Notes: generated from the letters alone by a model not told the origin. Positions 26,000 to 35,733 are shown, numbered from the stretch's first letter. The stretch is DNA of 64,000 nucleotides from Ferrimonas kyonanensis DSM 18153 (GCF_000425405.1 NZ_AUDJ01000002.1:372001-436000), one strand, 5' to 3'. Translations and numbers: made by a program.

Positions 26000-28063
26000 A
26001 TGAAACGCTTATTTATTGGTGGCTTGTGCGCCTCAGCTTTGGTACTGACCGGCTGTGCACAAAATGAACCGTCACAACCCACCGCCGTGGCCGAAGCAGT
26101 GCAGCAGCAATTGAGTTCCGGTATCGAGTTCGCCAACTTTGATACCAGTGTGCGTCCGCAAGACGACTTCTATTCCTACGTCAACGGCACCTGGCTGAAG
26201 ACCAGCGAGATCCCTGCCGATCGCACCAGCTCCGGTGCTTTCTACGATCTGCGTGAAAAAGCTCGCGATGACGTTAAGGTGATCATCGAAGACTTGGCTG
26301 CCAAGTCGAACCTGAAGGCGGGCAGCGATGAGCAAAAAGTGGGTGATCTGTATCGTTCCTTTATGGATACCGACAAGGTCAATGAACTGGGCCTGGCCCC
26401 GTTGAAACCGGAACTGGCCAACATCGCCGCCATCGACAGCAAAGCCGGGGTTGTGGCCTACTTTGCCCACAGCCAGACCATCGGAGCCGGCACACCGCTG
26501 GCGTTCTACATCAATGTGGACGCCAAAGATTCTGAGCGTTATGCCACTCACATCTGGCAAGCGGGCCTGAGCCTGCCGGATCGCGACTACTACTTCAACG
26601 ACGAAGCCCGCTTCGTGAAGTTGCGCGAAGGTTTCCTGGCGCACATGGAGAAGATGTTCACCATGGCTGGCGTCGCCAACCCGGCCGAGTCTGCCAAGAC
26701 CGTGATGGCCATCGAGACCAAACTGGCTAAGGGCCACTGGACCCGGGTTGAAAGCCGCGACAGTGAAAAACGCTACAACAAGTACCAGACCGCAGAGTTG
26801 TCCAAGTTGGCCAGCCACATCGATTGGGCGGTCTACCTGAAAACCATCGGCGGCGACAGCCAGTCTGACATCATCATCAACCAGCCAAGCTACATCGAAG
26901 CGCTGGACAAGGTGGTGGCCGAGACTTCGGTCGCGGATTGGAAAACCTACCTGACCTGGAATCTGCTCACTGCCTACTCTGGCATGTTGTCCCAGGAGTT
27001 TGACACCGAAAACTTTGAGTTCTTCGCCCGTAAACTGAACGGCCAGGAACAGCAGAAAGAGCGCTGGAAGCGTGGTGTTGCCCTGGTGAGTGACAACCTG
27101 GGTGAAGTGGTTGGCAAAGTGTATGTCGACAAGCATTTCCCGGCCGAAGCCAAGGCTCGCATGAAGGAGTTGGTTGAAAACCTGCGCAAAGCTTATGCGG
27201 TCAGCATCGATCAGCTGGAGTGGATGAGCCCGGAAACCAAGGTTAAGGCCAAAGAGAAACTGGCAGCCTTTACCCCGAAAATCGGTTACCCGGACCAGTG
27301 GGAAGATTACTCGGCCCTGAGCATCGACTCTGACGATCTGGTGGGTAACGTGATGCGCTCTGCCACCCTGGCTCACAACAAGGATCTGGAGAAGCTGGGC
27401 GGGCCAATTCGTCGCTACGAGTGGCACATGACCCCACAAACCGTCAATGCCTACTACAGCCCGGTAATGAATGAGATCGTGTTCCCCGCGGCCATTCTGC
27501 AACCGCCATTCTTTAACATGAACGCCGACGATGCCGTCAACTACGGTGGTATTGGAGCGGTTATCGGCCACGAAATGGGCCACGGTTTTGACGATCAGGG
27601 TGCGCGTTACGACAAAGACGGCAACCTGAAAAACTGGTGGACCGAATCGGATCTGAAGGCATTCCAGAAACGCGGCAGTGCCCTGGTGGCTCAGTACGAC
27701 GGCTATCAGGTGTTCGACGACCTGCACGTGAACGGCAAGCTGACCCTGGGTGAGAACATCGGCGACTTGTCCGGCGCCACCATCGCCTACAAAGCCTACA
27801 AGATGTCTCTGGAAGGCAAGCCGGCCCCGATCATCGATGATCTGACTGGCGACCAGCGCTTCTTTATCGGCTGGGGTCAGATCTGGCGTGGTAAATACAA
27901 GGAGCAGGCGCTGCGCAACCGGGTTGCGACCGATCCGCATTCCCCGTCTCAGTTCCGAGCCAATGGTCCTCTGTCCAACATGACCGAGTTCTACAGCAGC
28001 TTCGACGTCAAGCAGGGCGATGCCATGTATTTGCCTGCTGAGAAGCGCGTAAAGATTTGGTAA
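26000..28063 (+). CDS. M13 family metallopeptidase (PepO/neprilysin type), lipoprotein
   Basis: A zinc endopeptidase of 687 residues acting on oligopeptides. The ATG at 26000 is chosen because AAGGA lies 7 bp upstream; the ATG at 25994 is too close to it. The signal ends in a lipobox (SALVLTGCAQ), so it is anchored to the envelope. N-terminal half matches peptidase M13 N (FYSYVNGTWLKTSEIPADR), the substrate motif is VNAYYSP, zinc site VIGHEMGHGFDD, third ligand in GENIGDLSG. It is monocistronic with its own promoter and terminator. The coding strand shows strong codon bias, which leaves a long spurious antisense frame. Confidence 0.95.
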   Translation: MKRLFIGGLCASALVLTGCAQNEPSQPTAVAEAVQQQLSSGIEFANFDTSVRPQDDFYSYVNGTWLKTSEIPADRTSSGAFYDLREKARDDVKVIIEDLAAKSNLKAGSDEQKVGDLYRSFMDTDKVNELGLAPLKPELANIAAIDSKAGVVAYFAHSQTIGAGTPLAFYINVDAKDSERYATHIWQAGLSLPDRDYYFNDEARFVKLREGFLAHMEKMFTMAGVANPAESAKTVMAIETKLAKGHWTRVESRDSEKRYNKYQTAELSKLASHIDWAVYLKTIGGDSQSDIIINQPSYIEALDKVVAETSVADWKTYLTWNLLTAYSGMLSQEFDTENFEFFARKLNGQEQQKERWKRGVALVSDNLGEVVGKVYVDKHFPAEAKARMKELVENLRKAYAVSIDQLEWMSPETKVKAKEKLAAFTPKIGYPDQWEDYSALSIDSDDLVGNVMRSATLAHNKDLEKLGGPIRRYEWHMTPQTVNAYYSPVMNEIVFPAAILQPPFFNMNADDAVNYGGIGAVIGHEMGHGFDDQGARYDKDGNLKNWWTESDLKAFQKRGSALVAQYDGYQVFDDLHVNGKLTLGENIGDLSGATIAYKAYKMSLEGKPAPIIDDLTGDQRFFIGWGQIWRGKYKEQALRNRVATDPHSPSQFRANGPLSNMTEFYSSFDVKQGDAMYLPAEKRVKIW

Positions 28064-28085
28064 TCTAGCGTCACGCTGATGTAAC

Positions 28086-28110
28086 ACACCCCGCTTCGGC
28101 GGGGTGTTTT
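28086..28110 (+). terminator. Intrinsic terminator after M13 peptidase
   Basis: ACACCCCGC pairs with GCGGGGTGT around a TTCG tetraloop, followed by TTTT. Confidence 0.88.
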
Positions 28111-28314
28111 CGTTTCAGCGTCTTAACAAATATGAGGCCAACGACATGTTGAGCCTTTATTGGGGAGAGCATCGGGTCGCCTTATCGACACAGTAGGGGA
28201 CCGATGATTTGGGCTTGGGCGTGCCGGCTGCATTGCAGACGGGCAACCGAGCCGACCGTGGATTGCCTGCGTGCAATTGCATTAACACCATTATTATAAA
28301 ATTAGGATGAGATG

Positions 28315-29505
28315 ATGAAACTGTCCGTATTGAGTCTGGCGCTGGCCGCCGTTGCCGCGCCCGCCGTGGCTGTTGTGGGTATGGATGCGAAGAGCGGCGG
28401 CGCCGCCAACACCGGCATCGCCAGTGGTGACTTCACCCGGGCGCCGCTGAACCCGGCGCTATTGACCAAGTTTAAAGACAGCGATGATGTCTATCTGAGG
28501 CTGGGCGTTGGGGCGCTGGCTAAAGAGTATGAAGACGCACTCGATCAGGTGGATGCCACCCAGGACGCCATCGATGCGTTCGAAGCCAAGATTGAAGCGA
28601 TGGATCCGGCCAACCCACCGACTCAGGCGGATGCCGATGCCCTGATCAAGGAGTTGCAGGCGCTGGACGACACCACCCTGGTTGGGGAGGCCAATCTGGA
28701 CTTCGGCGTATTCGTGCCCAGTAAGTCGCTGGGGTTTGGCGTAACCATCGGTGGTTATGTGGTGGCCAACGGCGATTTTAACTACGACGCTGCCGATGGT
28801 CAGTTGGTCAACGACGCGCTCACCACCGGGGTGTTTGATCCGGATAACCTCAAATCTGAGGGCATCGCCCATGCGGTGGCAGTCAGTGAGTTGGCCCTGT
28901 CGTTTGCCCACCAGGCCAACCTGCCTCGGGTCGGCGATATCGCCTTTGGCCTCAGTGCCAAGTACCAGCGTTTCGACAGCTATCTGTATACCGCTAACAT
29001 CAACAACTACGATAACGACGACTACTTCGATGATCAGTACATGAACGACAAAGGCGCGTTCAATATGGATCTGGGGATCTACAAGCCTTATGGCAACTGG
29101 AGCTTTGCTCTGGTGGCCCGGAATCTGATCAAGCAATCGATCAAGAACATCGATGGAGACAAGATTTCACTGGATCCGACCGTCGTTGGGGCGGTGGCTT
29201 GGAGTCAGGGCATGTTCACCGGCACCATGGAGTTGGATCTGATCGAGGATGAGTCCTTTGTGGTGAAAGGCGATGCCCCGCAACTGCTGCTGGCCCGTCA
29301 GTACGCCCGGGCTGGTATGGAGGTGGATTTCTCCCACCTGCAACTGCGGGCCGGTTATCAGACCGATTTGTCCAGTAACTACGGCGATCTGCTGACTGTG
29401 GGGCTGGGGATCTCGCCCTGGGATACCATCAGCCTGGATCTGGCCGGCCAGTTTGGTGACGACGACGAGCGTGGCGCCATGCTGCAGTTGGGTGTGAAGC
29501 TGTAG
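28315..29505 (+). CDS. TraF-like outer-membrane beta-barrel protein
   Basis: A protein of 396 residues, annotated in relatives as conjugal transfer protein TraF, though no conjugation genes are near. Signal peptide (MKLSVLSLALAAVAAPAVAV), then GMDAKSGGAANTGIASGDF and APLNPALL, typical of this FadL/PorV-like barrel family. A helical insert (about 65-120, EDALDQVDATQDAIDAF) is followed by barrel strands to the end (GDDDERGAMLQLGVKL). I chose the second of two adjacent ATGs because AGGA is 7 bp from it. Monocistronic with a strong terminator. Function is not established. Confidence 0.82.
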   Translation: MKLSVLSLALAAVAAPAVAVVGMDAKSGGAANTGIASGDFTRAPLNPALLTKFKDSDDVYLRLGVGALAKEYEDALDQVDATQDAIDAFEAKIEAMDPANPPTQADADALIKELQALDDTTLVGEANLDFGVFVPSKSLGFGVTIGGYVVANGDFNYDAADGQLVNDALTTGVFDPDNLKSEGIAHAVAVSELALSFAHQANLPRVGDIAFGLSAKYQRFDSYLYTANINNYDNDDYFDDQYMNDKGAFNMDLGIYKPYGNWSFALVARNLIKQSIKNIDGDKISLDPTVVGAVAWSQGMFTGTMELDLIEDESFVVKGDAPQLLLARQYARAGMEVDFSHLQLRAGYQTDLSSNYGDLLTVGLGISPWDTISLDLAGQFGDDDERGAMLQLGVKL

Positions 29506-29522
29506 TTCGGCGACCAGCATGG

Positions 29523-29551
29523 AAAAAGCCAGCCGCTTCGGGCTGGCTTTT
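29523..29551. terminator. Bidirectional intrinsic terminator
   Basis: AAGCCAGCC pairs with GGCTGGCTT, with an A-run before and a T-run after. It serves both the traF-like gene and the convergent EamA gene. Confidence 0.88.
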
Positions 29552-29572
29552 TTATTGAGTCCAATTTAAGGA

Positions 29573-30493
29573 TTAGGCCGCCGGTGCGCGTTTGCGGCGC
29601 AGTCGCAGCGGGGTTTTGAGACGCTGGGCCATCAGCACCCCAATCAGGGTCAAACTGCCACCCAGATAGTGATGCAATGACAGGGTTTCTCCCAGCAGCC
29701 CCACTGCCAGCAGGGTGCCGATGACCGGGTTGAGGTTCATAAAGCTGGTGGCTTTGTTTGGTCCCAGGTGCTCCAGCCCTTTCAGCCAGGCAAAGGTGGC
29801 CAGCAATGAGGCGACGATGGCTGCAAACAACACCAGCGGCAGCGCCTGTGCGCTAACCGTGCTGTCCGCCTGAGTCAGGAACACCGGCAGCAGCCAGATG
29901 GCGCCCATGGCCATCTGCAAAAACAGTGACGGCCAGGTGGAAAACGGCAGTTGCCAGCGTTTAATCAGTACCCCATAGAGGCCGTAACAGGTGGCGCCGA
30001 GCAGCAGCAGCAGGTCACCCTGGTTCAATTGATGTTGAAACAGCGACAGGGGATGCCCTTCGGTGATCAGGTAAGACAGGCCCAAAAAGGACAGCAGGGA
30101 TCCGGCCACCATTCCCTGGGTGGGTTGTTCGCGCAGCACGACAATGCTCCACAACATCGCCATCATCGGCACCACAGAGCCAATCAAGGCGATGTGGGTG
30201 GCAGAGGTGGTTTGCGCCGCCACGTAGGTCAGGGTTTGCAGTGCAACCATACCCAGTCCACCAAGGATACTGAGTTTAAACAGGTGTTTTTGCACCAGCT
30301 TTCGCTGTCGCCACAGAGTGGGCAGTACAAAAGGCAGCAAAATACTGGCGGCAATCATCCAGCGATAAAAGGCGATGGCAGCGGGATCGATCAGTCCCAC
30401 AGACATCTTGCTGACGATGCCGTTTCCCGCCCACGCCACCACGGCGACCAGGGGAAACAGATACGCGGATTTGCTCACAGGCAACGACTCCAC
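29573..30493 (-). CDS. EamA/DMT family transporter
   Basis: An inner-membrane exporter of 306 residues with ten predicted helices in two EamA repeats: the first about 10-145, the second about 160-292. Typical elements are VAWAGNGIVSKMSVGLIDP at the start, AFYRWMIAASILLPFVLP in TM2, and HLGPNKATSFMNLNPVIGTL in the second repeat. Members export amino acids or metabolites; the substrate is unknown here. The start is GTG 30493, with another GTG five residues in. The divergent AraC regulator at 30611 is a natural candidate to control it. Confidence 0.9.
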   Translation of the reverse strand: MESLPVSKSAYLFPLVAVVAWAGNGIVSKMSVGLIDPAAIAFYRWMIAASILLPFVLPTLWRQRKLVQKHLFKLSILGGLGMVALQTLTYVAAQTTSATHIALIGSVVPMMAMLWSIVVLREQPTQGMVAGSLLSFLGLSYLITEGHPLSLFQHQLNQGDLLLLLGATCYGLYGVLIKRWQLPFSTWPSLFLQMAMGAIWLLPVFLTQADSTVSAQALPLVLFAAIVASLLATFAWLKGLEHLGPNKATSFMNLNPVIGTLLAVGLLGETLSLHHYLGGSLTLIGVLMAQRLKTPLRLRRKRAPAA

Positions 30494-30610
30494 AACAGAT
30501 CTCGAACGAATAATGCCGGCATTCTACCCTGTCTCCAAAAAACCATATAACGATTATCGGACATGATGTTATGCTGTCAGGACAGTTTTCTGAGATTCGG
30601 GTCAAATTAC

Positions 30611-31423
30611 ATGGAACCGGCGAATGGGGTATCACTCCTGGAGCGCTATCCACTGCCTTTCGAAGCAACCACCAGTGATATCTATCTGCATCAGGAAGAC
30701 ATTTCTGCCAACACCACGTTTCTGCCACACAGCCACGCCTGGGGCCAGCTCAATGTGGTGGTGGCCGGGGTGATGGAGATCAGCGTCGATGGTCGGCCGT
30801 TTCTGTCGCCGCCTCAGTACGCCATCTGGATTCCGCCGCTGGTGGAACACACCAGTTACAGCCGCCAGCGGGTAAGCTACCGAGCCCTGTACCTGTGTCC
30901 GGAATTATCGGCGCAATTGCCGAAGGAGGCCTGCATGATTCGTCTCAGCAGCGTGTTCTGGGCCATTATCGAGGATTTTGCCGATCGCCAGCAGGAGTAC
31001 GCCAACACCGAGGCGGATCGGCGCCTGGCTCAGGTGATGGTGGATCAGTTGGCCCAGGCCGAACCCATGGTGGCCTATCTGCCGCTGAGTGAGGATCCAC
31101 TGATCAAGCCCATTTTGACCACACTGCAGCTGGACCCGGCGGATAAACGTACCCTGAGCCAATGGGCCTCGCAGGTGTACTCGACTGAGCGGACCTTAAA
31201 CCGTCATTTTCAGCGCAAACTGGGGATGAGCTTTTCTGACTGGCGGCAGCGGCGCCGTTTCCTGGCGTCTCTGGGGATGTTGCGTTCCGGCATGAGGGTC
31301 AACCAGGTGGCTCTGGAGCTGGGTTACAGCAGTCCGTCGGCATTCATTACCATGTTCAGTCGCTTGTCCGGCACCACTCCGGAGCAATACCGAATTCAGC
31401 GCAGCCGCCAAAGCGGCGCTTAA
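30611..31423 (+). CDS. AraC family transcriptional regulator
   Basis: A DNA-binding regulator of 270 residues. An N-terminal cupin-like sensor (about 15-110; [34 protein letters not shown]) carries possible metal-binding histidines. The C-terminal AraC domain has two helix-turn-helix motifs ([20 protein letters not shown] and [16 protein letters not shown]) and the signature SGTTPEQYR. The start is set at ATG 30611 because the longer frame begins in the promoter region shared with the EamA gene. The layout (AraC divergent from EamA) is common for regulator-exporter pairs. Confidence 0.9.
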   Translation: MEPANGVSLLERYPLPFEATTSDIYLHQEDISANTTFLPHSHAWGQLNVVVAGVMEISVDGRPFLSPPQYAIWIPPLVEHTSYSRQRVSYRALYLCPELSAQLPKEACMIRLSSVFWAIIEDFADRQQEYANTEADRRLAQVMVDQLAQAEPMVAYLPLSEDPLIKPILTTLQLDPADKRTLSQWASQVYSTERTLNRHFQRKLGMSFSDWRQRRRFLASLGMLRSGMRVNQVALELGYSSPSAFITMFSRLSGTTPEQYRIQRSRQSGA

Positions 31424-31508
31424 ACAACGACGGGGGAGCCGGTACACTGTACGACAGATTGGCGCCGGTCGCCTGAGAGTGAATTGTAGATATCAAGGAA
31501 AGGGAATT

Positions 31509-32147
31509 GTGGCTGATTTAAGTGATGTACGTCGGGAATACCTCAAGGGCGGTTTGCGACGCAAAGATCTGCCCGGGGATCCTCTGGTGCTGTTTGAACG
31601 TTGGATGCAACAAGCCGCCGAGTCTGGCTTGACCGACCCCACCGCCATGAGCCTGGCGACGGTGGACAGTGACGGCCAGCCCTATCAGCGCATCGTGTTA
31701 CTGAAACGGTTTGATCGCAATGGCTTGGTGTTTTTCACCAACCTTGGCAGTCGTAAGGCCAAGCACATGGCCAGCAACCCCAAAGTCAGCCTGTTGATGC
31801 CCTGGCACGAGATTGAACGCCAGGTGCACATTACCGGCAGCGCCGAGAAACTCTCCAAGGCCGAAGTGCTGGAGTATTTTGTCACTCGCCCCAAAGACAG
31901 CCAGATAGGCGCCTGGGTGTCCCAGCAAAGTAGCCGCATTTCGGCGCGCCAGGTGCTGGAGTCCAAGTTTTTAGAGTTAAAGCAAAAATTTTCCAAAGGG
32001 GAAGTGCCGGTACCGGACTTTTGGGGCGGCTACCGGGTCAGTCCCGACAGCCTGGAGTTCTGGCAAGGGGGCGATCGTCGTCTGCACGACCGGTTTCTCT
32101 ACAGCCGTGACGATGACCAGTGGCACATTGAGCGGTTGGCGCCATAG
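31509..32147 (+). CDS. pdxH: Pyridoxamine 5'-phosphate oxidase
   Basis: An FMN enzyme that oxidises pyridoxine or pyridoxamine 5'-phosphate to pyridoxal 5'-phosphate, the last step of vitamin B6 synthesis and salvage. From GTG 31509 it has 212 residues, the usual family length, and AAGGAAAGGG lies just upstream; the frame extends 10 residues further without need. Conserved blocks: [66 protein letters not shown] and the C-terminal [13 protein letters not shown]...RLAP. Its 3' end overlaps the convergent GNAT gene by 49 bp. Confidence 0.97.
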   Translation: MADLSDVRREYLKGGLRRKDLPGDPLVLFERWMQQAAESGLTDPTAMSLATVDSDGQPYQRIVLLKRFDRNGLVFFTNLGSRKAKHMASNPKVSLLMPWHEIERQVHITGSAEKLSKAEVLEYFVTRPKDSQIGAWVSQQSSRISARQVLESKFLELKQKFSKGEVPVPDFWGGYRVSPDSLEFWQGGDRRLHDRFLYSRDDDQWHIERLAP

Positions 32148-32590
32148 TTAACCGGCACTTTCCGGTGTTTCAGGATCAGACTGACGTCGCCGCTGGCGGT
32201 GCGGTGACTGACCTGCCAGCCCAGATGCTGGTAGAAGCCATGGGCACGGGTGTTGGCGTCGGTATACAGGCGTATCGCCTTGACGCCGTTGCCAAACAAC
32301 CAACGACAGGCACGATTCAGCAATTGTTTGCCAATGCCCCGGCTCTCAAATTCCGGTCGTACAAACAGGGCCCAAATGCTGCCGTCGCTGCCGTTGGCGA
32401 TCACAAAGGCCACCACTCGCTGCTCCTGAGTGCAGACCCAGCCGCGCCCCCGGCGGCTGAGGTAACCGAGTATTTCGGTGTCGGTGACAGAGCCGGAATG
32501 ACTGAGGCGGTTTTCCGATACCGAGCGGCGCACGCTTTGAATGGCGGCGATGTCGTAATGTTGAGCAAGGCGGAACTGAATTGGACTCAC
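32099..32590 (-). CDS. GNAT family N-acetyltransferase
   Basis: A protein of 163 residues. GNAT features are in order: N-terminal strand ([18 protein letters not shown]), the central strand [12 protein letters not shown], the acetyl-CoA loop [11 protein letters not shown], and the C-terminal [17 protein letters not shown] chose GTG 32590, which has AGG at a fair distance; the longer frame begins with TTG and no ribosome site. The last 16 codons overlap the end of pdxH on the other strand. Acceptor substrate unknown. Confidence 0.87.
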   Translation of the reverse strand: MSPIQFRLAQHYDIAAIQSVRRSVSENRLSHSGSVTDTEILGYLSRRGRGWVCTQEQRVVAFVIANGSDGSIWALFVRPEFESRGIGKQLLNRACRWLFGNGVKAIRLYTDANTRAHGFYQHLGWQVSHRTASGDVSLILKHRKVPVNYGANRSMCHWSSSRL

Positions 32591-32744
32591 TAAGTGGCCT
32601 GTAAATGTGAGACAAGTTGGTTTAATGGTAGTTAACCGTTTGAAATGTGCCAAAAAAGCGAATGATTAGGGTTGCTGTTTCGACCACTTGAAGGCTATTT
32701 TGTCGGTATAATTTGCCGGCATTTATGAAAAATAGGAAAGATTC

Positions 32745-33389
32745 ATGTCCAACCTAGAACATCTGTTTCAGCGAAATCGCGAATGGGCGAACCGGATTCA
32801 GGAAGAAAACCCAGAGTTTTTCAGCCAACTGGCTCAGCAGCAGAATCCAGAGTACCTGTGGATCGGTTGCTCCGACAGCCGGGTGCCGGCGAATCAAATC
32901 ATCGATCTGGCCCCGGGCGAGATTTTTGTCCACCGCAACATTGCCAATGTGGTGGTGCACAGCGATTTGAACTGCTTGTCGGTGATTGAATTTGCCATTG
33001 ATGTTCTGAAGGTGAAGCACATTATCGTTTGTGGTCATTATGGCTGCAGTGGCGTTAAGGCGTCGATGGAGGCGGATTATCTTGGCTTGGCCAGCAATTG
33101 GCTGCGTCATGTCCGCGATACCTATGAGGATCATAAACTGGTTCTCGATGAGATGAGCGAAGAGGAGCGGGCCAACCGCTTGTGTGAGCTCAACGTCATC
33201 GATCAAGCTGCCAACGTCTGCCAGACCACCATCGTCAAGGCCGCCTGGGATCGGGGCCAGGAGTTGACGGTGCACAGCTGGATTTATGGCCTGAAGGATG
33301 GACACATCCATGATCTCGGCCTGAAAGTGAATGGTCGTGGTCAGGTCTTTGGCGCCAGGAAGGCCGCCATGGAAGCGATCAACAGTTAG
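32745..33389 (+). CDS. can: Beta-class carbonic anhydrase
   Basis: This zinc enzyme interconverts CO2 and bicarbonate and supplies bicarbonate for carboxylations. It has 214 residues, the standard length. Zinc ligands: Cys in GCSDSRVPANQI (with the Asp-Arg dyad) and His and Cys in CGHYGCSGVKA. Other family blocks are GEIFVHRNIAN and VHSWIYGLKDGHIHDL. AGGAAAG precedes the ATG, and a TATAAT lies at 32707-32712 about 33 bp upstream. It is monocistronic. Confidence 0.97.
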   Translation: MSNLEHLFQRNREWANRIQEENPEFFSQLAQQQNPEYLWIGCSDSRVPANQIIDLAPGEIFVHRNIANVVVHSDLNCLSVIEFAIDVLKVKHIIVCGHYGCSGVKASMEADYLGLASNWLRHVRDTYEDHKLVLDEMSEEERANRLCELNVIDQAANVCQTTIVKAAWDRGQELTVHSWIYGLKDGHIHDLGLKVNGRGQVFGARKAAMEAINS

Positions 33390-33434
33390 CTATCTCTTTC
33401 TAATTTCTTGCTATAGTCTCCTTAGTAGTTGAAT

Positions 33435-33461
33435 TTTCTGCCCGCATTCAGCGGGCAGAAA
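33435..33461. other. Perfect intergenic hairpin
   Basis: TTTCTGCCCGC pairs with GCGGGCAGAAA (11 bp) around a 5-base loop, between can and the next plus-strand gene. No T-run follows; it may stabilise the can transcript or terminate weakly. Confidence 0.45.
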
Positions 33462-33493
33462 GTGTGGTTCAACCGCCGTACTTTGGAGCCTTT

Positions 33494-33961
33494 ATGATCG
33501 TTCGTCCCAGACAGTCCCGTGCGTTTAGCGGTGACATACGCAGTAACCGGCCGGTGGAAGAGGTCTTTCCCCTGTTTTGCCCGGTGCGTGAGCGTGAGTG
33601 GGTGCCGGGCTGGGATCCGCTGTTGGTGTGGACCAACTCCGGGGTGATAGAGCCCGATTGCGTGTTCACCACTCAAGACCCTGTCGGCCACGCCGTTTGG
33701 TATGTGGTGCAGGCCAGTGCCGAACAGGGGGTGCTGGAGTTATTGAAAACCGTCGCCGATCATATGGCCACCCGCATTGTAATCCGTGTCTCTCCGGCCC
33801 CGGAAGGCAGCCTGATCCAACTGAATTACCGCTACACCTCACTCAGTCCCCGCGGCGTGTCTGCGCTGGAGAACTTGACCGACAGCTATTGGGCCCAGTT
33901 CATGCAGCGTTGGCAAAAGGCCATGGAGCGTCACTTTAATCAACAACGAAGGAGTGCCTGA
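33494..33961 (+). CDS. SRPBCC-like (START-fold) protein
   Basis: A protein of 155 residues with the layout of small ligand-binding SRPBCC proteins: SGDIRSNRPVEEVFPLFCPV near the start, WVPGWDPLLVWTNSG, and a C-terminal helix (SALENLTDSYWAQFMQRWQKA) after a beta-grip (about 80-115). The ATG at 33494 has GGAG 5 bp before it, so the longer frame from 33464 is not used. Its stop overlaps the start of the next gene (TGATG), so the two are one unit. Ligand unknown. Confidence 0.75.
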   Translation: MIVRPRQSRAFSGDIRSNRPVEEVFPLFCPVREREWVPGWDPLLVWTNSGVIEPDCVFTTQDPVGHAVWYVVQASAEQGVLELLKTVADHMATRIVIRVSPAPEGSLIQLNYRYTSLSPRGVSALENLTDSYWAQFMQRWQKAMERHFNQQRRSA

Positions 33962-34455
33962 TGCGCGTATGGATTGCCTGTGTGGTGATGGTGCTGGCGC
34001 TGCCGGCGTATTGCTGGGATTTGGATCCGCACCTGGAGCCGCTGCGACCGTTTTTGGGAAAAGTGTGGCGGGGGGAGTTTTCCGATTCGACTCCGGAGAA
34101 GCCGGTGGTTGATGTCTCTCAATGGCAACCGGCCTTGCAGGGCAAAGCGGTTCGCATCACCCATTCATTGAATCAGGGCCAGTATGAAGGGGAAACCCTG
34201 ATGGTGTGGGATGCCCAGGCCGAGAGCATCGTGTTCTACTACTTCACCACCGCCGGGTTCTACACTCAGGGTAAGGCCTACAGCGAAGATGGCGTGTTCT
34301 ATTTTCATGAAAAGGTCGCTGGCAGCGGCGATGGTATCGCCGAGGTCAAATCGGAGGTGCGCCTAGTGGACGGCCAGATGTTGCAGCAGGCGTATTACCT
34401 GAAACAGGGCGAGTGGGTCCAAGGCCACAGCGCCGTCTATCAGGCCGTCCATTAA
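33961..34455 (+). CDS. Secreted hypothetical protein, DUF1579-like
   Basis: A protein of 164 residues. A signal peptide (MRVWIACVVMVLALPAYC) is followed by LEPLRPFLGKVWRGEF, then alternating strands (AVRITHSLNQGQYEGETLMVWD, IVFYYFTTAGFYTQG) resembling a small lipocalin-like barrel. It is coupled to the SRPBCC-like gene, so both may handle the same small hydrophobic ligand on two sides of the membrane. That is inference. The family is not firmly recognised. Confidence 0.65.
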   Translation: MRVWIACVVMVLALPAYCWDLDPHLEPLRPFLGKVWRGEFSDSTPEKPVVDVSQWQPALQGKAVRITHSLNQGQYEGETLMVWDAQAESIVFYYFTTAGFYTQGKAYSEDGVFYFHEKVAGSGDGIAEVKSEVRLVDGQMLQQAYYLKQGEWVQGHSAVYQAVH

Positions 34456-34479
34456 TCGACGCGCGAAGCGTCGACCCCA

Positions 34480-35733
34480 TCAGTGCTTATCGCCCCGGGA
34501 TTGTTGCGCCGCCAGAGCCCGGGCCTTGTCTTTCTTACTCATCCGTTTGCCTTTTACCGGCGCCTTGCCTAAGGCGCTGTCGGTGGGGGTGGTGATCACT
34601 CGCTCAAATCCGGCGATCTGCTCCCGCTTAACCGTATAGCCTTTTTTCTTTTCAATTACCGAGAAGCCATGCTCATCATCAATGCCGATAAAGCTGATGG
34701 CCACCCCGGTGCTGCCTTGACGGCCGGTTCGTCCGATGCGGTGGGTGTAATCGGAGACCGAGCGGGGCAGGTCAAAATTGACCACGCAGGGCAGGTCGAT
34801 GATGTCAATGCCCCGAGCTGCCAGATCCGTCGCCACCAGGACCTGCAATTCGCCGCTGCGAAAATCGGCTAAGGCGCGATTGCGGGCCCCCTGAGTCATG
34901 TCTCCGTGCAGGGTATCGACATCGAAGCCGGCTTTATGCAGCTTGCTGGCCAGATTGTTGGCGGTGCGTTTACTGGCCACAAAGACCATCACCTGGTGCC
35001 ATTTATGCTGGTCAATAAGGGACTGCAACAGGGCATTGCGTCGGTTGCGGTCGACCTCGATGGCACGTACCTCCACCTCATGCTGCTCGATGGGCGTGTC
35101 ATAGACTTCAACGGTTTTGGCGTTGTTCAGCAGGGCATCGCACAGGGCATCGACTTCCGGTGGAAAAGTGGCCGACATCATCACGGTCTGTCGCTGACGC
35201 GGCAGCAGGGCGACGATGGCGTCCAGTTCCGCTTTGAAGTCGGCATTGACCATCTTATCCGCTTCATCCAGTACCAGAGTCTCCACTTTACCCAGCTTGA
35301 GGGCGTTGCAGGACACCAGATCCAGCAGCCGTCCGGGGGTGGCGATGACCACATCGGCGCCGCCCCGCAGTGCCATCATCTGCGGATTAATTTTGACGCC
35401 GCCATAGACGGCGGTGACCTTGAGTTCGCCGGGGAGGGCGCGGGCAAACTGCTTCATGGTGACGGACACCTGAGAGGCCAGTTCTCGAGTGGGGACCAGA
35501 ATCAGGGCGGTGGTGGTGCGGAATGAGGAGGTCGGCCGGCCGCTGAGACGCTGCAGAATCGGCAGGGCGTAGGCGGCGGTTTTTCCCGAACCGGTTTTCG
35601 ATTGAACTCGCAGGTCTTCGCTGTCGAAGATCAGCGGAATGACCGCCGCCTGAACCTTGGTTGGCCCCTTGTAGCCCAGGGTTTGCAGGGCATGAGAAAA
35701 CGGCTCGTTGATGCCCAAAAGGGGGAAGTTCAT
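34480..35733 (-). CDS. DEAD-box RNA helicase, RhlE type
   Basis: An ATP-dependent RNA helicase of 417 residues. Motifs in order: Q motif (GYKGPTKVQAAVIP), motif I SKTGSGKT, Ia PTRELASQV, Ib TPGRLLD, II DEAD (VLDEADKMV), III SAT, then IV-VI with RGIDIIDLPCVVNFDLP and HRIGRTGRQG. The C-terminal tail is basic (GKRMSKKDKARALAAQQ). Motif I begins with SK rather than the usual AQ or AE, a small departure. It is single. RhlE-like enzymes act in ribosome assembly and RNA decay. Confidence 0.92.
   Translation of the reverse strand: MNFPLLGINEPFSHALQTLGYKGPTKVQAAVIPLIFDSEDLRVQSKTGSGKTAAYALPILQRLSGRPTSSFRTTTALILVPTRELASQVSVTMKQFARALPGELKVTAVYGGVKINPQMMALRGGADVVIATPGRLLDLVSCNALKLGKVETLVLDEADKMVNADFKAELDAIVALLPRQRQTVMMSATFPPEVDALCDALLNNAKTVEVYDTPIEQHEVEVRAIEVDRNRRNALLQSLIDQHKWHQVMVFVASKRTANNLASKLHKAGFDVDTLHGDMTQGARNRALADFRSGELQVLVATDLAARGIDIIDLPCVVNFDLPRSVSDYTHRIGRTGRQGSTGVAISFIGIDDEHGFSVIEKKKGYTVKREQIAGFERVITTPTDSALGKAPVKGKRMSKKDKARALAAQQSRGDKH

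Noticed and set aside
26072-28087. A 671-codon open frame on the minus strand
   Set aside because: It lies antisense to the M13 peptidase gene, which has all its motifs. Absence of stops is explained by the codon bias of the real gene.
28315-29505. Evidence of a conjugative element from the TraF-like protein
   Set aside because: No other tra genes are present. This family is mostly chromosomal and the name is inherited.
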